64,000 nt of DNA from Streptomyces bambusae (GTDB taxonomy: Bacteria; Actinomycetota; Actinomycetes; Streptomycetales; Streptomycetaceae), in the NCBI RefSeq assembly GCF_020532645.1, contig NZ_JAJAUZ010000020.1:56283-120282 (forward strand), in the 5' to 3' direction. The notes under the pieces were generated by a model that worked only from the letters and a program-made list of their open reading frames with translations, was not told the DNA's origin and made no database searches. Of the stretch, positions 32,721 through 41,223 are shown one piece after another (positions within the stretch are counted from its first letter, which is position 1; every line of letters begins with the position of its first letter). The position numbers and the translations under genes are program-made.

Positions 32721-33593
32721 TCAGCCCTCCGCCGGGCGCTCCCCGCCGCCCCGGCGCACGATCTCCAGCGGATACACCGGGGGAGTGCCGCCGAACTCCG
32801 GACACACCGCCTGATGATCACACCAGCCGCACAGCTTCGTCGGCCGCGGCCGCCACTCGCCCGTCTCCGTCGCCTCCCGGATCGCCGACCACAACGCCAG
32901 CAGCTTCCGCTCCACCCGCTCCAGATCCGCCGGCACCGGGTCGTACGTCAGCACCTCGCCACTGCCCAGGTACACCAGCTGGAGCCGGCGCGGCAGCACC
33001 CCCTTCAGCCGCCGCACCACGAGCGCGTAGAACTTCATCTGGAACAGCGCACCCTCCGCGTACTCCGGCCGCGGCGCCTTCCCCGTCTTGTAGTCGACGA
33101 TGCGCACCTCACCCGTCGGCGCCACGTCCACCCGGTCGATGATCCCGCGCAGCCGCAGCCCCGACTCCAGCTCCGTCTCCACGAAGAACTCCCGCTCCAC
33201 CGGCTCCAGCCGGGTCGGGTCCTCCAGCGTGAACCAGCGCTCCACCAGCGACTCGGCCTCCGCCAGCCAGCGCGTCAGCTCCACGCCCTCCGGATCCTCC
33301 GCGAACAGGCCCGCCAGCTCCGGCTTCGCCTCCAGCAGCCGGTCCCACTGCCCCGGGATCAGCGCCTTCGCCCGCGGCGCCGTCCGCTCCGCCGCCGGAT
33401 GGTCGAAGAGCCGCTCCAGCACCGCGTGCACCAGCGTGCCCCGGGTCGCGGCCGCACTCGGCTTCTCCGGCAGCCGGTCGATCACCCGGAACCGGTACAG
33501 GAGCGGGCACTGCATGAAGTCACTCGCCCGCGACGGGGACAGCGAAGAAGGCGCCGCGGCATCGCCGCCACCCGGACCGGGGATCGTCGTCAT
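32721..33593 (-). CDS. RecB-family PD-(D/E)XK nuclease with iron-sulfur cysteines
   Basis: A 290-residue AddB/Cas4-like nuclease. It opens with LSPSRASDFMQCPLLYRF, then has a His in GTLVHAVLERLF. The catalytic part is GIIDRVDV, then RIVDYKTGKAP, with Gln and Tyr in FQMKFYAL. Three C-terminal cysteines (KLCGWCDHQAVCPEF) plus the Cys near residue 28 fit a 4Fe-4S cluster. It likely acts on DNA ends in repair. ATG 33593 has TAGGGT 7 nt upstream and no Shine-Dalgarno, consistent with a leaderless mRNA. Divergent from the site-2 protease gene. Confidence 0.9.
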   Translation of the reverse strand: MTTIPGPGGGDAAAPSSLSPSRASDFMQCPLLYRFRVIDRLPEKPSAAATRGTLVHAVLERLFDHPAAERTAPRAKALIPGQWDRLLEAKPELAGLFAEDPEGVELTRWLAEAESLVERWFTLEDPTRLEPVEREFFVETELESGLRLRGIIDRVDVAPTGEVRIVDYKTGKAPRPEYAEGALFQMKFYALVVRRLKGVLPRRLQLVYLGSGEVLTYDPVPADLERVERKLLALWSAIREATETGEWRPRPTKLCGWCDHQAVCPEFGGTPPVYPLEIVRRGGGERPAEG

Positions 33594-33600
33594 GACGAAG

Positions 33601-33606
33601 ACCCTA
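33601..33606 (-). promoter_or_regulatory. Putative -10 (TAGGGT) for leaderless recB-like mRNA
   Basis: On the minus strand TAGGGT ends 7 nt before ATG 33593. Confidence 0.45.
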
Positions 33607-33760
33607 CGGCCCGCCACCGACAGCCCGCGCATACCATCGACCCCAGGGACCCTTGCGCAGCATGATCGAATCATCACCGCACGCAGCGGAACCGGGACCC
33701 CCGAACCACGGAAAACCGGCACAGCCCCCCACGAACCGACCAGCCGAGCGAAGGACAGCA

Positions 33761-34978
33761 GTGGCCGACACCGACACCCCGGAAGGCCCCGCGGACACCG
33801 CACCGAACGGACGACGGCGCCCCGACCCCGGCGGCGGCCTCCTCATGGGCCGCCCCTTCGGCGTGCCCGTCTACGTCTCACCCAGCTGGTTCCTCGTCGC
33901 CGCCCTCATCACCTGGGTCTTCGGCGACCGCCTCGAAACCGTCCTCCCCGACCTCGGCGGCGGCCGCTACCTCGTCGCCCTCTTCTTCGCCGTCGCCTTC
34001 TACGCCTCCGTCCTCGTCCACGAACTCGCCCACACCGTCGCCGCACTCCGCTACAAGCTCCCCGTGCGCCGCATCCGGCTCCAGTTCTTCGGCGGCGTCT
34101 CCGAGATCGAAAAGGAATCCGAGACCCCCGGCCGCGAATTCGTCCTCGCCTTCGTCGGCCCCCTGCTCTCCCTCGTCCTCGCCGGCCTCTTCTACGCCGG
34201 CATGCAGACCACCCGCCCCGGCAGCATCCCCGGTGTCCTGTTGGCGGGACTGATGATCTCCAACCTGATCGTCGCCGCCTTCAACCTGCTGCCCGGCCTC
34301 CCCCTCGACGGCGGCCGCATGCTCCGCGCCGTCGTCTGGGGCCTCACCGGCCGCCCCATGACCGGCACCGTCGCCGCCGCCTGGACCGGCCGCGCCCTCG
34401 CCGTCGCCGTCCTCGTCGGCCTGCCCTGGCTCACCCGCAGCGAGCTCCTCGGCAACCGCGCCGAAGAACTCACCGGCATGGAAACCGTCACCGACGCCCT
34501 CCTCGCCGCCATCCTCGCCGCGATCATCTGGACCGGTGCCGGCAGCAGCCTGCGCATGGCCCGCCTCCGCGAACACCTGCCCCGGCTCCGCGCCCGCACC
34601 CTCACCCGCCGCGCCATCCCCGTCGAGGCCGCCACCCCGCTCTCCGAAGCCCTCCGCCGCGCCAATGAGGCCGGCGCCCGCGCCCTCGTCGTCGTCGACG
34701 CCCACGGCGAACCCACCGCCCTCGTCCGCGAGGCCGCCCTCGCCTCCGTCCCCGCCCACCGCCGCCCCTGGGTCGACGTCGGCACCGTCTCCCAGGACCT
34801 CACCGACGGCATGAAGGTTTCCGCAGAGCTCGCCGGCGAAGACCTCCTCGAAGCCCTCCGCACCAGCCCCGCCACCGAATACCTCGTCGTCGAGGAGACC
34901 GGCGAGATCTACGGCGTCCTGTCCACCCAGGACGTCGAGACCGCCTTCGTCCAGGCCATGGCGCGGCCCCACTCCTGA
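33761..34978 (+). CDS. Site-2 protease family (M50) membrane metalloprotease with CBS domains
   Basis: A 405-residue intramembrane zinc protease. HExxH is in VLVHELAHTVAAL and the third ligand motif is NLLPGLPLDGGRML. Four to six membrane segments precede a cytoplasmic C-terminal part with two CBS-like units (GARALVVVDAHGEPTALVRE and TEYLVVEETGEIYGVL). CBS domains suggest regulation by adenine nucleotides. GTG 33761 follows AAGGA; the longer frame from 33653 is Pro-rich and overlaps the divergent promoter. It is 19 bp upstream of trmI. Confidence 0.92.
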   Translation: MADTDTPEGPADTAPNGRRRPDPGGGLLMGRPFGVPVYVSPSWFLVAALITWVFGDRLETVLPDLGGGRYLVALFFAVAFYASVLVHELAHTVAALRYKLPVRRIRLQFFGGVSEIEKESETPGREFVLAFVGPLLSLVLAGLFYAGMQTTRPGSIPGVLLAGLMISNLIVAAFNLLPGLPLDGGRMLRAVVWGLTGRPMTGTVAAAWTGRALAVAVLVGLPWLTRSELLGNRAEELTGMETVTDALLAAILAAIIWTGAGSSLRMARLREHLPRLRARTLTRRAIPVEAATPLSEALRRANEAGARALVVVDAHGEPTALVREAALASVPAHRRPWVDVGTVSQDLTDGMKVSAELAGEDLLEALRTSPATEYLVVEETGEIYGVLSTQDVETAFVQAMARPHS

Positions 34979-34985
34979 CACCCAA

Positions 34986-34991
34986 TACACT
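34986..34991 (+). promoter_or_regulatory. Putative -10 (TACACT) for leaderless trmI mRNA
   Basis: TACACT ends 6 nt before ATG 34998. It lies in the gap just after the protease stop, and no ribosome site is visible. Confidence 0.5.
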
Positions 34992-34997
34992 GGTCAC

Positions 34998-35900
34998 ATG
35001 TCCGAACCGACCGGTGCCGCCCGCCGACGCGGGCCCTTCAAGGTCGGGGACCAGGTCCAGCTCACCGACCCCAAGGGACGCCACTACACGTTCACGCTCG
35101 AAGCCGGGAAGAATTTCCACACCCACAAGGGTTCCTTCCCCCACGACGAGCTGATCGGCGCTCCCGAGGGCAGTGTTGTCCGTACCACGGGGAACGTCGC
35201 GTACCTCGCGCTGCGACCCCTGCTCCCCGACTACGTCCTGTCCATGCCCCGCGGCGCCGCCGTGGTCTACCCCAAGGACGCGGGCCAGATCCTGGCCTTC
35301 GCCGACATCTTCCCCGGCGCACGCGTCGTCGAAGCGGGCGTGGGCTCCGGCTCGCTCAGCAGCTTCCTGCTGCGCGCCATCGGCGACCACGGAATGCTCC
35401 ACAGCTACGAGCGCCGCGCGGACTTCGCCGAGATCGCCAAGGACAACGTCGAGCGCTACTTCGGCGGCCCCCACCCCGCGTGGCAGCTGACCGTCGGCGA
35501 CCTCCAGGACAACCTGTCCGACACCGACGTCGACCGCGTCATCCTCGACATGCTGGCACCCTGGGAATGCCTGGACGCCGTCAAGAAGGCGCTCGTCCCC
35601 GGCGGCATCCTCTGCTGCTACGTGGCCACCACCACCCAGCTCTCCAAGACCGTCGAGTCCATCCGCGAGATCGGCTGCTTCGCCGAGCCGCAGCCCTGGG
35701 AATCGATGATCCGCAACTGGCACGTGGAAGGCCTCGCCGTCCGCCCCGACCACCGGATGATCGGCCACACCGGCTTCCTCGTCACCGCCCGCCGCCTCGC
35801 CGACGGAGTCGAGCCCCCGCTGCGCCGCCGCCGCCCCGCCAAGGGCGCCTACGGCGAGGACTACGAGGGCCCCGGCTCCGGATCCGGCCAGCGCGGCTGA
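34998..35900 (+). CDS. trmI: tRNA (adenine-58-N1)-methyltransferase TrmI
   Basis: A 300-residue Rossmann methyltransferase that puts m1A58 in the T-loop of tRNA. The N-terminal small domain (FKVGDQVQLTDPKGRHYTF) is followed by IVYPKDAGQI-type and RVVEAGVGSGSLSSFLLRAI SAM-binding segments and LDMLAPWE. A TrmI gene beside the proteasome ATPase is a standard actinobacterial arrangement. The tail after about residue 270 is basic and Gly-rich. It has its own probable leaderless promoter and a strong terminator. Confidence 0.95.
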   Translation: MSEPTGAARRRGPFKVGDQVQLTDPKGRHYTFTLEAGKNFHTHKGSFPHDELIGAPEGSVVRTTGNVAYLALRPLLPDYVLSMPRGAAVVYPKDAGQILAFADIFPGARVVEAGVGSGSLSSFLLRAIGDHGMLHSYERRADFAEIAKDNVERYFGGPHPAWQLTVGDLQDNLSDTDVDRVILDMLAPWECLDAVKKALVPGGILCCYVATTTQLSKTVESIREIGCFAEPQPWESMIRNWHVEGLAVRPDHRMIGHTGFLVTARRLADGVEPPLRRRRPAKGAYGEDYEGPGSGSGQRG

Positions 35901-35920
35901 CACCCGCAGCACCCAACACC

Positions 35921-35976
35921 AAGGCGCCGCGGCGCAGTTCCCCGATCGACCCGGGAACTGCGCCACGGCGCCCTTT
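35921..35976 (+). terminator. Long hairpin terminator with T-run
   Basis: GGCGCCG-C-GGCGCAGTTCCC pairs with GGGAACTGCGCC-A-CGGCGCC: about 19 bp with one mismatch and a 9-nt loop, followed by CTTT. Confidence 0.85.
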
Positions 35977-36123
35977 CGTTGCCCCGGCCGCAGAACGCGC
36001 CACCCGCGCCCCGACCGGCACACCCCCCACGGACCCGGCCGTTCCGCCGCCGTGTGAGGTGTGGCACGATGCTGGCTCTCCCCTTCCGAAACCGCCGGCC
36101 CGCGCCCCCCAGGAGCCACCCGC

Positions 36124-36690
36124 GTGCACACCCCCGCCGTCCCGGACCCGGCCCACACCCGCACCCGGCCGGTCCACTGGATCGCCACCGCGGCCGCCCT
36201 CGCCGCCGTCGTGACCGCCGCCGGCCTCCTCCAGCCCGCCGCGGCCGGCACCCCCGACGCCCACGGAGCCCCCGGCGCCCCCGTCGTCGAAACCCCGGTC
36301 ATCGACGCCGCCGCCGTCACCTACCCCCTGGACTGCCGCGGAGCCGGACAGGACATCACCGCCCGCGCCACCGGCGACCTCGACGGCGACGGCCGCCCCG
36401 AAACCGTGGCGGCCGTCCGCTGCGCCGCCGGCCTCGGCACCCCGCCCAACGGCGTCTACGTCCTCACCGCCGGCCCCGCCGGCCCCCGGGTGGTCGCCAC
36501 CCTCCTCGACCCCGCCGAACGGCAGAACGCCATCGCGCTCACCGTCCGCGGCGGCACCGTCACCGCCACCCTGCTCGGCTACTCCACGCCCGACGTACCG
36601 CGCTGCTGCCCCGACACCAGCGCCACCGCCAAGTGGCGCTGGAGCGGCGGCAAGTTCCTGCGCACCACGGCCGAAACCAAGCGTGTGTGA
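36124..36690 (+). CDS. Secreted or membrane-anchored hypothetical protein with FG-GAP-like motif
   Basis: A 188-residue protein. A hydrophobic segment at residues 17-40 (WIATAAALAAVVTAAGLL, then AAAG) looks like a signal peptide or anchor. The mature part has DLDGDGRPE, an acidic loop like the calcium-binding FG-GAP/EF-like repeat. There are four cysteines (one in LDCRG, one in VRCAA, two in PRCCPD) that could form disulfides. Function unknown. GTG 36124 follows AGGAG by 8 nt. Convergent with the ferredoxin gene, 4 bp apart. Confidence 0.7.
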   Translation: MHTPAVPDPAHTRTRPVHWIATAAALAAVVTAAGLLQPAAAGTPDAHGAPGAPVVETPVIDAAAVTYPLDCRGAGQDITARATGDLDGDGRPETVAAVRCAAGLGTPPNGVYVLTAGPAGPRVVATLLDPAERQNAIALTVRGGTVTATLLGYSTPDVPRCCPDTSATAKWRWSGGKFLRTTAETKRV

Positions 36691-36694
36691 CCCG

Positions 36695-37015
36695 TCACTC
36701 CGCGTCGGGCCCGTACACCTCGACCGAGTCCGAAACCCGCCGCACGTGGATGCAGTCGCCCGGACACTCCTTCGCCGAATCCACCACGTCCCGCAGCAGC
36801 GGCAACGGCACCGGAGTGGTCGCCCCCGGCTCCTGCAGCAGCTCGTCGTCCGCACTCTTCACGTACGCCAGACCGTCGATGTCGAGCTCGAAGACCTCGG
36901 GCGCATACTGCACGCAGATCCCGTCCCCAGTGCAGAGATCCTGGTCGATCCAGACCTCCAGGGCCTCCTGGCTCGCGTCTGCGCCGCCACCCGGGGCCTC
37001 CTGCTGCACGGTCAT
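36695..37015 (-). CDS. Single-cluster ferredoxin
   Basis: A 106-residue acidic cytosolic electron carrier. Cysteines are spaced CTGDGIC and later CPGDC, as in 3Fe-4S or 4Fe-4S ferredoxins that serve actinobacterial cytochromes P450. The core reads VWIDQDLCTGDGICVQYAPE. No P450 or reductase gene is adjacent, so the partner is unknown. ATG 37015 follows AGGAG. It is divergent from arc, with a 253-bp gap. Confidence 0.88.
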   Translation of the reverse strand: MTVQQEAPGGGADASQEALEVWIDQDLCTGDGICVQYAPEVFELDIDGLAYVKSADDELLQEPGATTPVPLPLLRDVVDSAKECPGDCIHVRRVSDSVEVYGPDAE

Positions 37016-37268
37016 ATCTCCTGCCGTTCCCTGCGCACTGTGATCCAACGTGACGCAAGTCGCGCCGCCCCTGACGGGTGTTGAACGCTTCGACCTTACA
37101 ACCGGCTGCTTTCCGATGTTGAAGCGTGGGTATTTCCCTGGCGTGAGGGAGTACGCAAGGGTGAAGATCGGACACACCCCTACCGTCTTTGTGATCTAGG
37201 GGTTTCAATCACCACCAGCCCAGGTAGGGTCAGGAAGCGTCCAGCTCCCCTTGGAGGAGGTGAGGACC
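37016..37268 (+). promoter_or_regulatory. Divergent ferredoxin-arc intergenic region
   Basis: It contains the ferredoxin ribosome site at one end and GGAGGAGGTGAGG before arc at the other. It should hold both promoters, but I cannot place convincing hexamers. Confidence 0.35.
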
Positions 37269-39035
37269 GTGGCAGCCCACGACGACGACATCAACCGCGG
37301 CATCCGGCCGGGGCGGGGGTCTGAAGACCCCGCCGGCCAGGTTGCCTATCTCGAGCAGGAAATCGCCGTCCTGCGCCGCAAGCTCGCCGACTCTCCGCGG
37401 CACACGAGGATTCTCGAAGAGCGGATCGTCGAGCTGCAGACGAATCTGGCGGGCGTCTCCGCTCAGAATGAGCGGCTCGCCAATACGCTCCGTGAGGCCC
37501 GAGACCAGATCGTGGCCCTCAAGGAGGAAGTGGACCGGCTCGCTCAGCCGCCGGCCGGTTTCGGTGTCTTCCTTCAGGCAAATGAAGACGGCACCGTCGA
37601 CATCTTCACCGGAGGCCGCAAGCTCCGCGTGAACGTCAGCCCCAGCGTCGACCCGGAAGACCTCCGGCGCGGCCAGGAGGTCATGCTCAACGAAGCGCTC
37701 AACGTGGTCGAGGCCATGGAATTCGAGCGCGCCGGCGACATCGTCACCCTCAAGGAGATCCTCGAGGACGGCGAGCGCGCCCTCGTCGTCGGACACACCG
37801 ACGAAGAGCGCGTGGTCCGCCTCGCGGAACCGCTCCTCGACATCACCATCCGCCCCGGCGACGCCCTCCTGCTGGAGCCCCGCTCCGGCTACGTCTACGA
37901 GGTCGTCCCCAAGAGCGAGGTCGAGGAACTCGTCCTCGAAGAGGTCCCGGACATCGACTACGACAAGATCGGCGGCCTGGGCGACCAGATCGAGCTGATC
38001 CGCGACGCAGTCGAGCTCCCCTACCTCTACCCCGACCTCTTCAAAGAGCACGAACTGCGGCCCCCGAAGGGCATCCTGCTCTACGGCCCGCCCGGCTGCG
38101 GCAAGACGCTCATCGCCAAGGCCGTCGCCAACTCCCTTGCCAAGAAGGTCGCCGAGGTGACCGGGAAGGCAGCCGGGAAGTCGTACTTCCTGAACATCAA
38201 GGGCCCCGAACTCCTCAACAAGTACGTCGGCGAGACCGAGCGGCACATCCGCCTCGTCTTCCAGCGGGCCCGCGAGAAGGCCAGCGAGGGCACCCCCGTC
38301 ATCGTCTTCTTCGACGAGATGGAATCCCTCTTCCGCACCCGCGGATCCGGCGTCAGCTCGGACGTGGAGAACACCATCGTCCCCCAGCTGCTCGCCGAGA
38401 TCGACGGCGTGGAGGGCCTGGAGAACGTCATCGTCATCGGCGCCTCCAACCGCGAGGACATGATCGACCCGGCCATCCTGCGCCCCGGCCGGCTCGACGT
38501 GAAGATCAAGATCGAGCGTCCGGACGCCGAAGCGGCCAAGGACATCTTCGCGAAGTACCTCAAGGCCACCCTCCCGCTGCACGCCGACGACCTCGCCGAG
38601 CACCAGGGGTCCTCCGGCGTCGCGGTCGCCAGCATGATCCAGACCGTCGTCGAGCAGATGTACGCCGAAACCGAGGAGAACCGCTTCCTCGAGGTCACGT
38701 ACGCCAACGGCGACAAGGAAGTCCTCTACTTCAAGGACTTCAACTCCGGCGCCATGATCCAGAACATCGTGGACCGGGCCAAGAAGATGGCCATCAAGGC
38801 CTTCCTCGACCAGAACCAGAAGGGCCTCCGCGTCTCCCACCTCCTCCAGGCCTGCGTGGACGAGTTCAAGGAGAACGAGGACCTGCCCAACACCACCAAC
38901 CCGGACGACTGGGCCAGGATCTCCGGAAAGAAGGGCGAGCGGATCGTGTTCATCCGCACCCTCGTCACCGGAAAGCAGGGCGCGGACACCGGACGCTCCA
39001 TCGACACGGTGGCCAACACCGGTCAGTACCTCTGA
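37269..39035 (+). CDS. arc: Proteasome-associated AAA ATPase Arc/Mpa
   Basis: A 588-residue ring ATPase that binds pupylated proteins, unfolds them and feeds them into the 20S proteasome. The N-terminal coiled coil (about residues 25-90: QVAYLEQEIAVLRRKL, then RIVELQTNLAGVSAQNERL) is the Pup docking helix. Two OB domains follow, then an AAA module with Walker A GPPGCGKT near residue 273 and Walker B FFDEME. The C-terminus is GQYL, the tail that inserts into the alpha ring. GTG 37269 follows GGAGGAGG. Confidence 0.97.
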   Translation: MAAHDDDINRGIRPGRGSEDPAGQVAYLEQEIAVLRRKLADSPRHTRILEERIVELQTNLAGVSAQNERLANTLREARDQIVALKEEVDRLAQPPAGFGVFLQANEDGTVDIFTGGRKLRVNVSPSVDPEDLRRGQEVMLNEALNVVEAMEFERAGDIVTLKEILEDGERALVVGHTDEERVVRLAEPLLDITIRPGDALLLEPRSGYVYEVVPKSEVEELVLEEVPDIDYDKIGGLGDQIELIRDAVELPYLYPDLFKEHELRPPKGILLYGPPGCGKTLIAKAVANSLAKKVAEVTGKAAGKSYFLNIKGPELLNKYVGETERHIRLVFQRAREKASEGTPVIVFFDEMESLFRTRGSGVSSDVENTIVPQLLAEIDGVEGLENVIVIGASNREDMIDPAILRPGRLDVKIKIERPDAEAAKDIFAKYLKATLPLHADDLAEHQGSSGVAVASMIQTVVEQMYAETEENRFLEVTYANGDKEVLYFKDFNSGAMIQNIVDRAKKMAIKAFLDQNQKGLRVSHLLQACVDEFKENEDLPNTTNPDDWARISGKKGERIVFIRTLVTGKQGADTGRSIDTVANTGQYL

Positions 39036-39045
39036 CCCACCGGGG

Positions 39046-39080
39046 CGGCTGCGGGTGCCCTGCACGGGCACCCGCAGCCG
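39046..39080 (+). terminator. Perfect 15-bp hairpin terminator after arc
   Basis: Arms 39046-39060 and 39066-39080 with a 5-nt loop and a TTTT further on. It implies that dop has its own promoter. Confidence 0.88.
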
Positions 39081-39270
39081 ACTGCTTTTCAGCCGGTCGC
39101 CACCGCCACGGCAATGACCGAAATGATCTCCCCACCAGAGCCCACCCGCTCTAGGCTTTTCCGTACCGCCGCATCCGCAGTGCGGGGACGGGCACCGCAC
39201 ACGCACCGGACCACCAGCGGTACTTGAGCGCCGCTCCCGGAGGGGAGCGCCGCCGGGCAAGGAGGGCCGC

Positions 39271-40782
39271 ATGACCGTACGGCGAGTAATGGGGATCGAG
39301 ACGGAGTACGGGATCTCCGTCCCCGGTCACCCGAACGCCAATGCCATGCTCACCTCGTCCCAGATCGTCAACGCGTACGCGGCGGCGATGCACCGGGCGC
39401 GCCGCGCCCGCTGGGACTTCGAGGAGGAGAACCCGCTGCGGGACGCCCGCGGCTTCGACCTCGCCCGCGAGGCCGCCGACAGCAGCCAGCTCACCGACGA
39501 GGACATCGGCCTCGCCAACGTCATCCTCACCAACGGGGCACGGCTCTACGTCGACCACGCCCACCCCGAGTACAGCTCCCCGGAGATCACCAACCCGCGG
39601 GACGCCGTCCTCTGGGACAAGGCCGGCGAACGGATCATGGCCGAGGCCGCCGAACGGGCCGCACAGCTGCCCGGCGCCCAGCCGATCCACCTGTACAAGA
39701 ACAACACCGACAACAAGGGCGCATCGTACGGCACGCACGAGAACTACCTGATGAAACGGGAGACCCCGTTCTCGGACATCGTGCGCCACCTCACGCCGTT
39801 CTTCGTCAGCCGGCAGGTCGTCACCGGCGCCGGCCGCGTCGGCATCGGCCAGGACGGCCGCGAGCACGGCTTCCAGATCAGCCAGCGCGCCGACTACTTC
39901 GAGGTCGAGGTCGGCCTGGAGACCACCCTCAAGCGGCCCATCATCAACACCCGCGACGAGCCGCACGCCGACGCCGAGAAGTACCGCCGGCTGCACGTCA
40001 TCATCGGCGACGCCAACCTCTCCGAGATCTCCACCTACCTCAAGCTCGGCACCACCGCCCTGGTGCTCTCCATGATCGAGGACGGCTTCATCACCGTCGA
40101 CCTGGCCGTGGACCAGCCCGTGCGCACCCTGCACCAGGTCTCCCACGACCCCGACCTGCGCCACATGATCCAGCTGCGCAGCGGGCGCACGCTGACCGCG
40201 GTGCAGCTCCAGATGGAGTACTTCGAGCTGGCCCGGAAGTACGTGGACGAGCGGTTCGGCTCCGACGCGGACGAGCAGACCCGGGACGTGCTCGGCCGCT
40301 GGGAGGACGTCCTCGGGCGGCTGGAGAGCGACCCGATGAGCCTGTCCGGCGAGCTGGACTGGATCGCCAAGCGGGAGATCCTGGAGGGCTACCGGCGCCG
40401 CGACGGCCTGGACTGGGACGCGGCCCGGCTGCACCTGGTCGACCTCCAGTACTCCGACGTACGGCCCGAGAAGGGGCTGTACAACCGCCTCGTGGCCCGC
40501 GGCAAGATGAAGCGGCTGCTGGACGAGCCGGGGGTGGAACGGGCCGAGAGCAAGCCGCCGGAGGACACCAGGGCCTACTTCCGCGGCCGCTGCCTGGAGC
40601 AGTACGCGGACGACGTGGCCGCGGCCTCCTGGGACTCGGTCATCTTCGACCTCCCCGGGCGGGACTCCCTCCAGCGGGTGCCCACCCTGGAGCCGCTGCG
40701 CGGCACCAGGAACCACGTCAAGGAGCTCCTGGACCGCTGCCGCACGGCCGAGGACCTGGTCCGGGTCCTTTCGGGCGGCTGA
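39271..40782 (+). CDS. dop: Depupylase (deamidase of Pup)
   Basis: A 503-residue glutamine-synthetase-fold enzyme that removes Pup from proteins and, where Pup ends in Gln, deamidates it. It opens MTVRRVMGIETEYGISVPGH. It has the Asp/Glu nucleotide-metal residues of the family, the KNNTDNKGASYGTHENYLM motif and RPIINTRDEPHADAEKYRRL. The insert after residue 40 (MHRARRARWDFEEENPLRDA) is the Dop loop absent from PafA. Dop is distinguished from PafA (45908-47269) by this insert and its greater length. ATG 39271 follows GGAGG. Confidence 0.96.
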   Translation: MTVRRVMGIETEYGISVPGHPNANAMLTSSQIVNAYAAAMHRARRARWDFEEENPLRDARGFDLAREAADSSQLTDEDIGLANVILTNGARLYVDHAHPEYSSPEITNPRDAVLWDKAGERIMAEAAERAAQLPGAQPIHLYKNNTDNKGASYGTHENYLMKRETPFSDIVRHLTPFFVSRQVVTGAGRVGIGQDGREHGFQISQRADYFEVEVGLETTLKRPIINTRDEPHADAEKYRRLHVIIGDANLSEISTYLKLGTTALVLSMIEDGFITVDLAVDQPVRTLHQVSHDPDLRHMIQLRSGRTLTAVQLQMEYFELARKYVDERFGSDADEQTRDVLGRWEDVLGRLESDPMSLSGELDWIAKREILEGYRRRDGLDWDAARLHLVDLQYSDVRPEKGLYNRLVARGKMKRLLDEPGVERAESKPPEDTRAYFRGRCLEQYADDVAAASWDSVIFDLPGRDSLQRVPTLEPLRGTRNHVKELLDRCRTAEDLVRVLSGG

Positions 40783-40904
40783 CCGGGGCTAAAGCCACGG
40801 CGCCTGGGAATCATGGACATGAAGCGCAGAGAACCCGGGCGTTCCTGAAATGACCGGCCCGAAACCGGGGCTCTGAATGTAGGGTCTGAGCAGGGTCTGA
40901 TCTT

Positions 40905-40926
40905 GAGATTCCGTCCCCGGAATCTC
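40905..40926 (+). terminator. Hairpin in the dop-pup gap
   Basis: GAGATTCC-GTCCCC-GGAATCTC, an 8-bp perfect stem 37 nt before the pup start. It may be a weak terminator or part of the pup leader. A TAGGGT lies upstream near 40880. Confidence 0.5.
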
Positions 40927-40962
40927 TCCACGAGCGTGCGAACCGAGCGGGGTGAGGGAGAC

Positions 40963-41175
40963 ATGGCGACCAAGGACACCGGCGGCGGACAGCAGAAGGC
41001 CACGCACTCGACGGAGGAGGTCGAGGAGCAGGCGGCAGAAGCCCAGTCCGACCTCAAGGAGAGGCAGGAGAAGCTCTCCGACGACGTCGACTCCGTTCTG
41101 GACGAAATCGATGATGTGCTCGAGGAGAACGCGGAGGATTTCGTGCGGTCCTTCGTTCAGAAGGGTGGAGAGTGA
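40963..41175 (+). CDS. pup: Prokaryotic ubiquitin-like protein Pup
   Basis: A 70-residue, mostly disordered tag that is attached through its C-terminal Glu to lysines of target proteins. The central helix QEKLSDDVDSVLDEIDDVLE binds Arc, and the end is VRSFVQKGGE. Because the last residue is already Glu, no Dop deamidation is needed before PafA can use it. ATG 40963 follows GAGGGAG; the frame upstream to 40903 overlaps the leader hairpin and is not part of Pup. Confidence 0.97.
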   Translation: MATKDTGGGQQKATHSTEEVEEQAAEAQSDLKERQEKLSDDVDSVLDEIDDVLEENAEDFVRSFVQKGGE

Positions 41176-41223
41176 CTTCGCCTTAGAATCCAAGGCGGGG
41201 TCGCTGTGAGGGGGGCTTGATCT

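Noticed and set aside
32244..33665. Plus-strand open frame opposite the response regulator and RecB-type gene
   Set aside because: Arg/Pro/Ser-rich mirror of two genes with intact catalytic and phosphorylation motifs.
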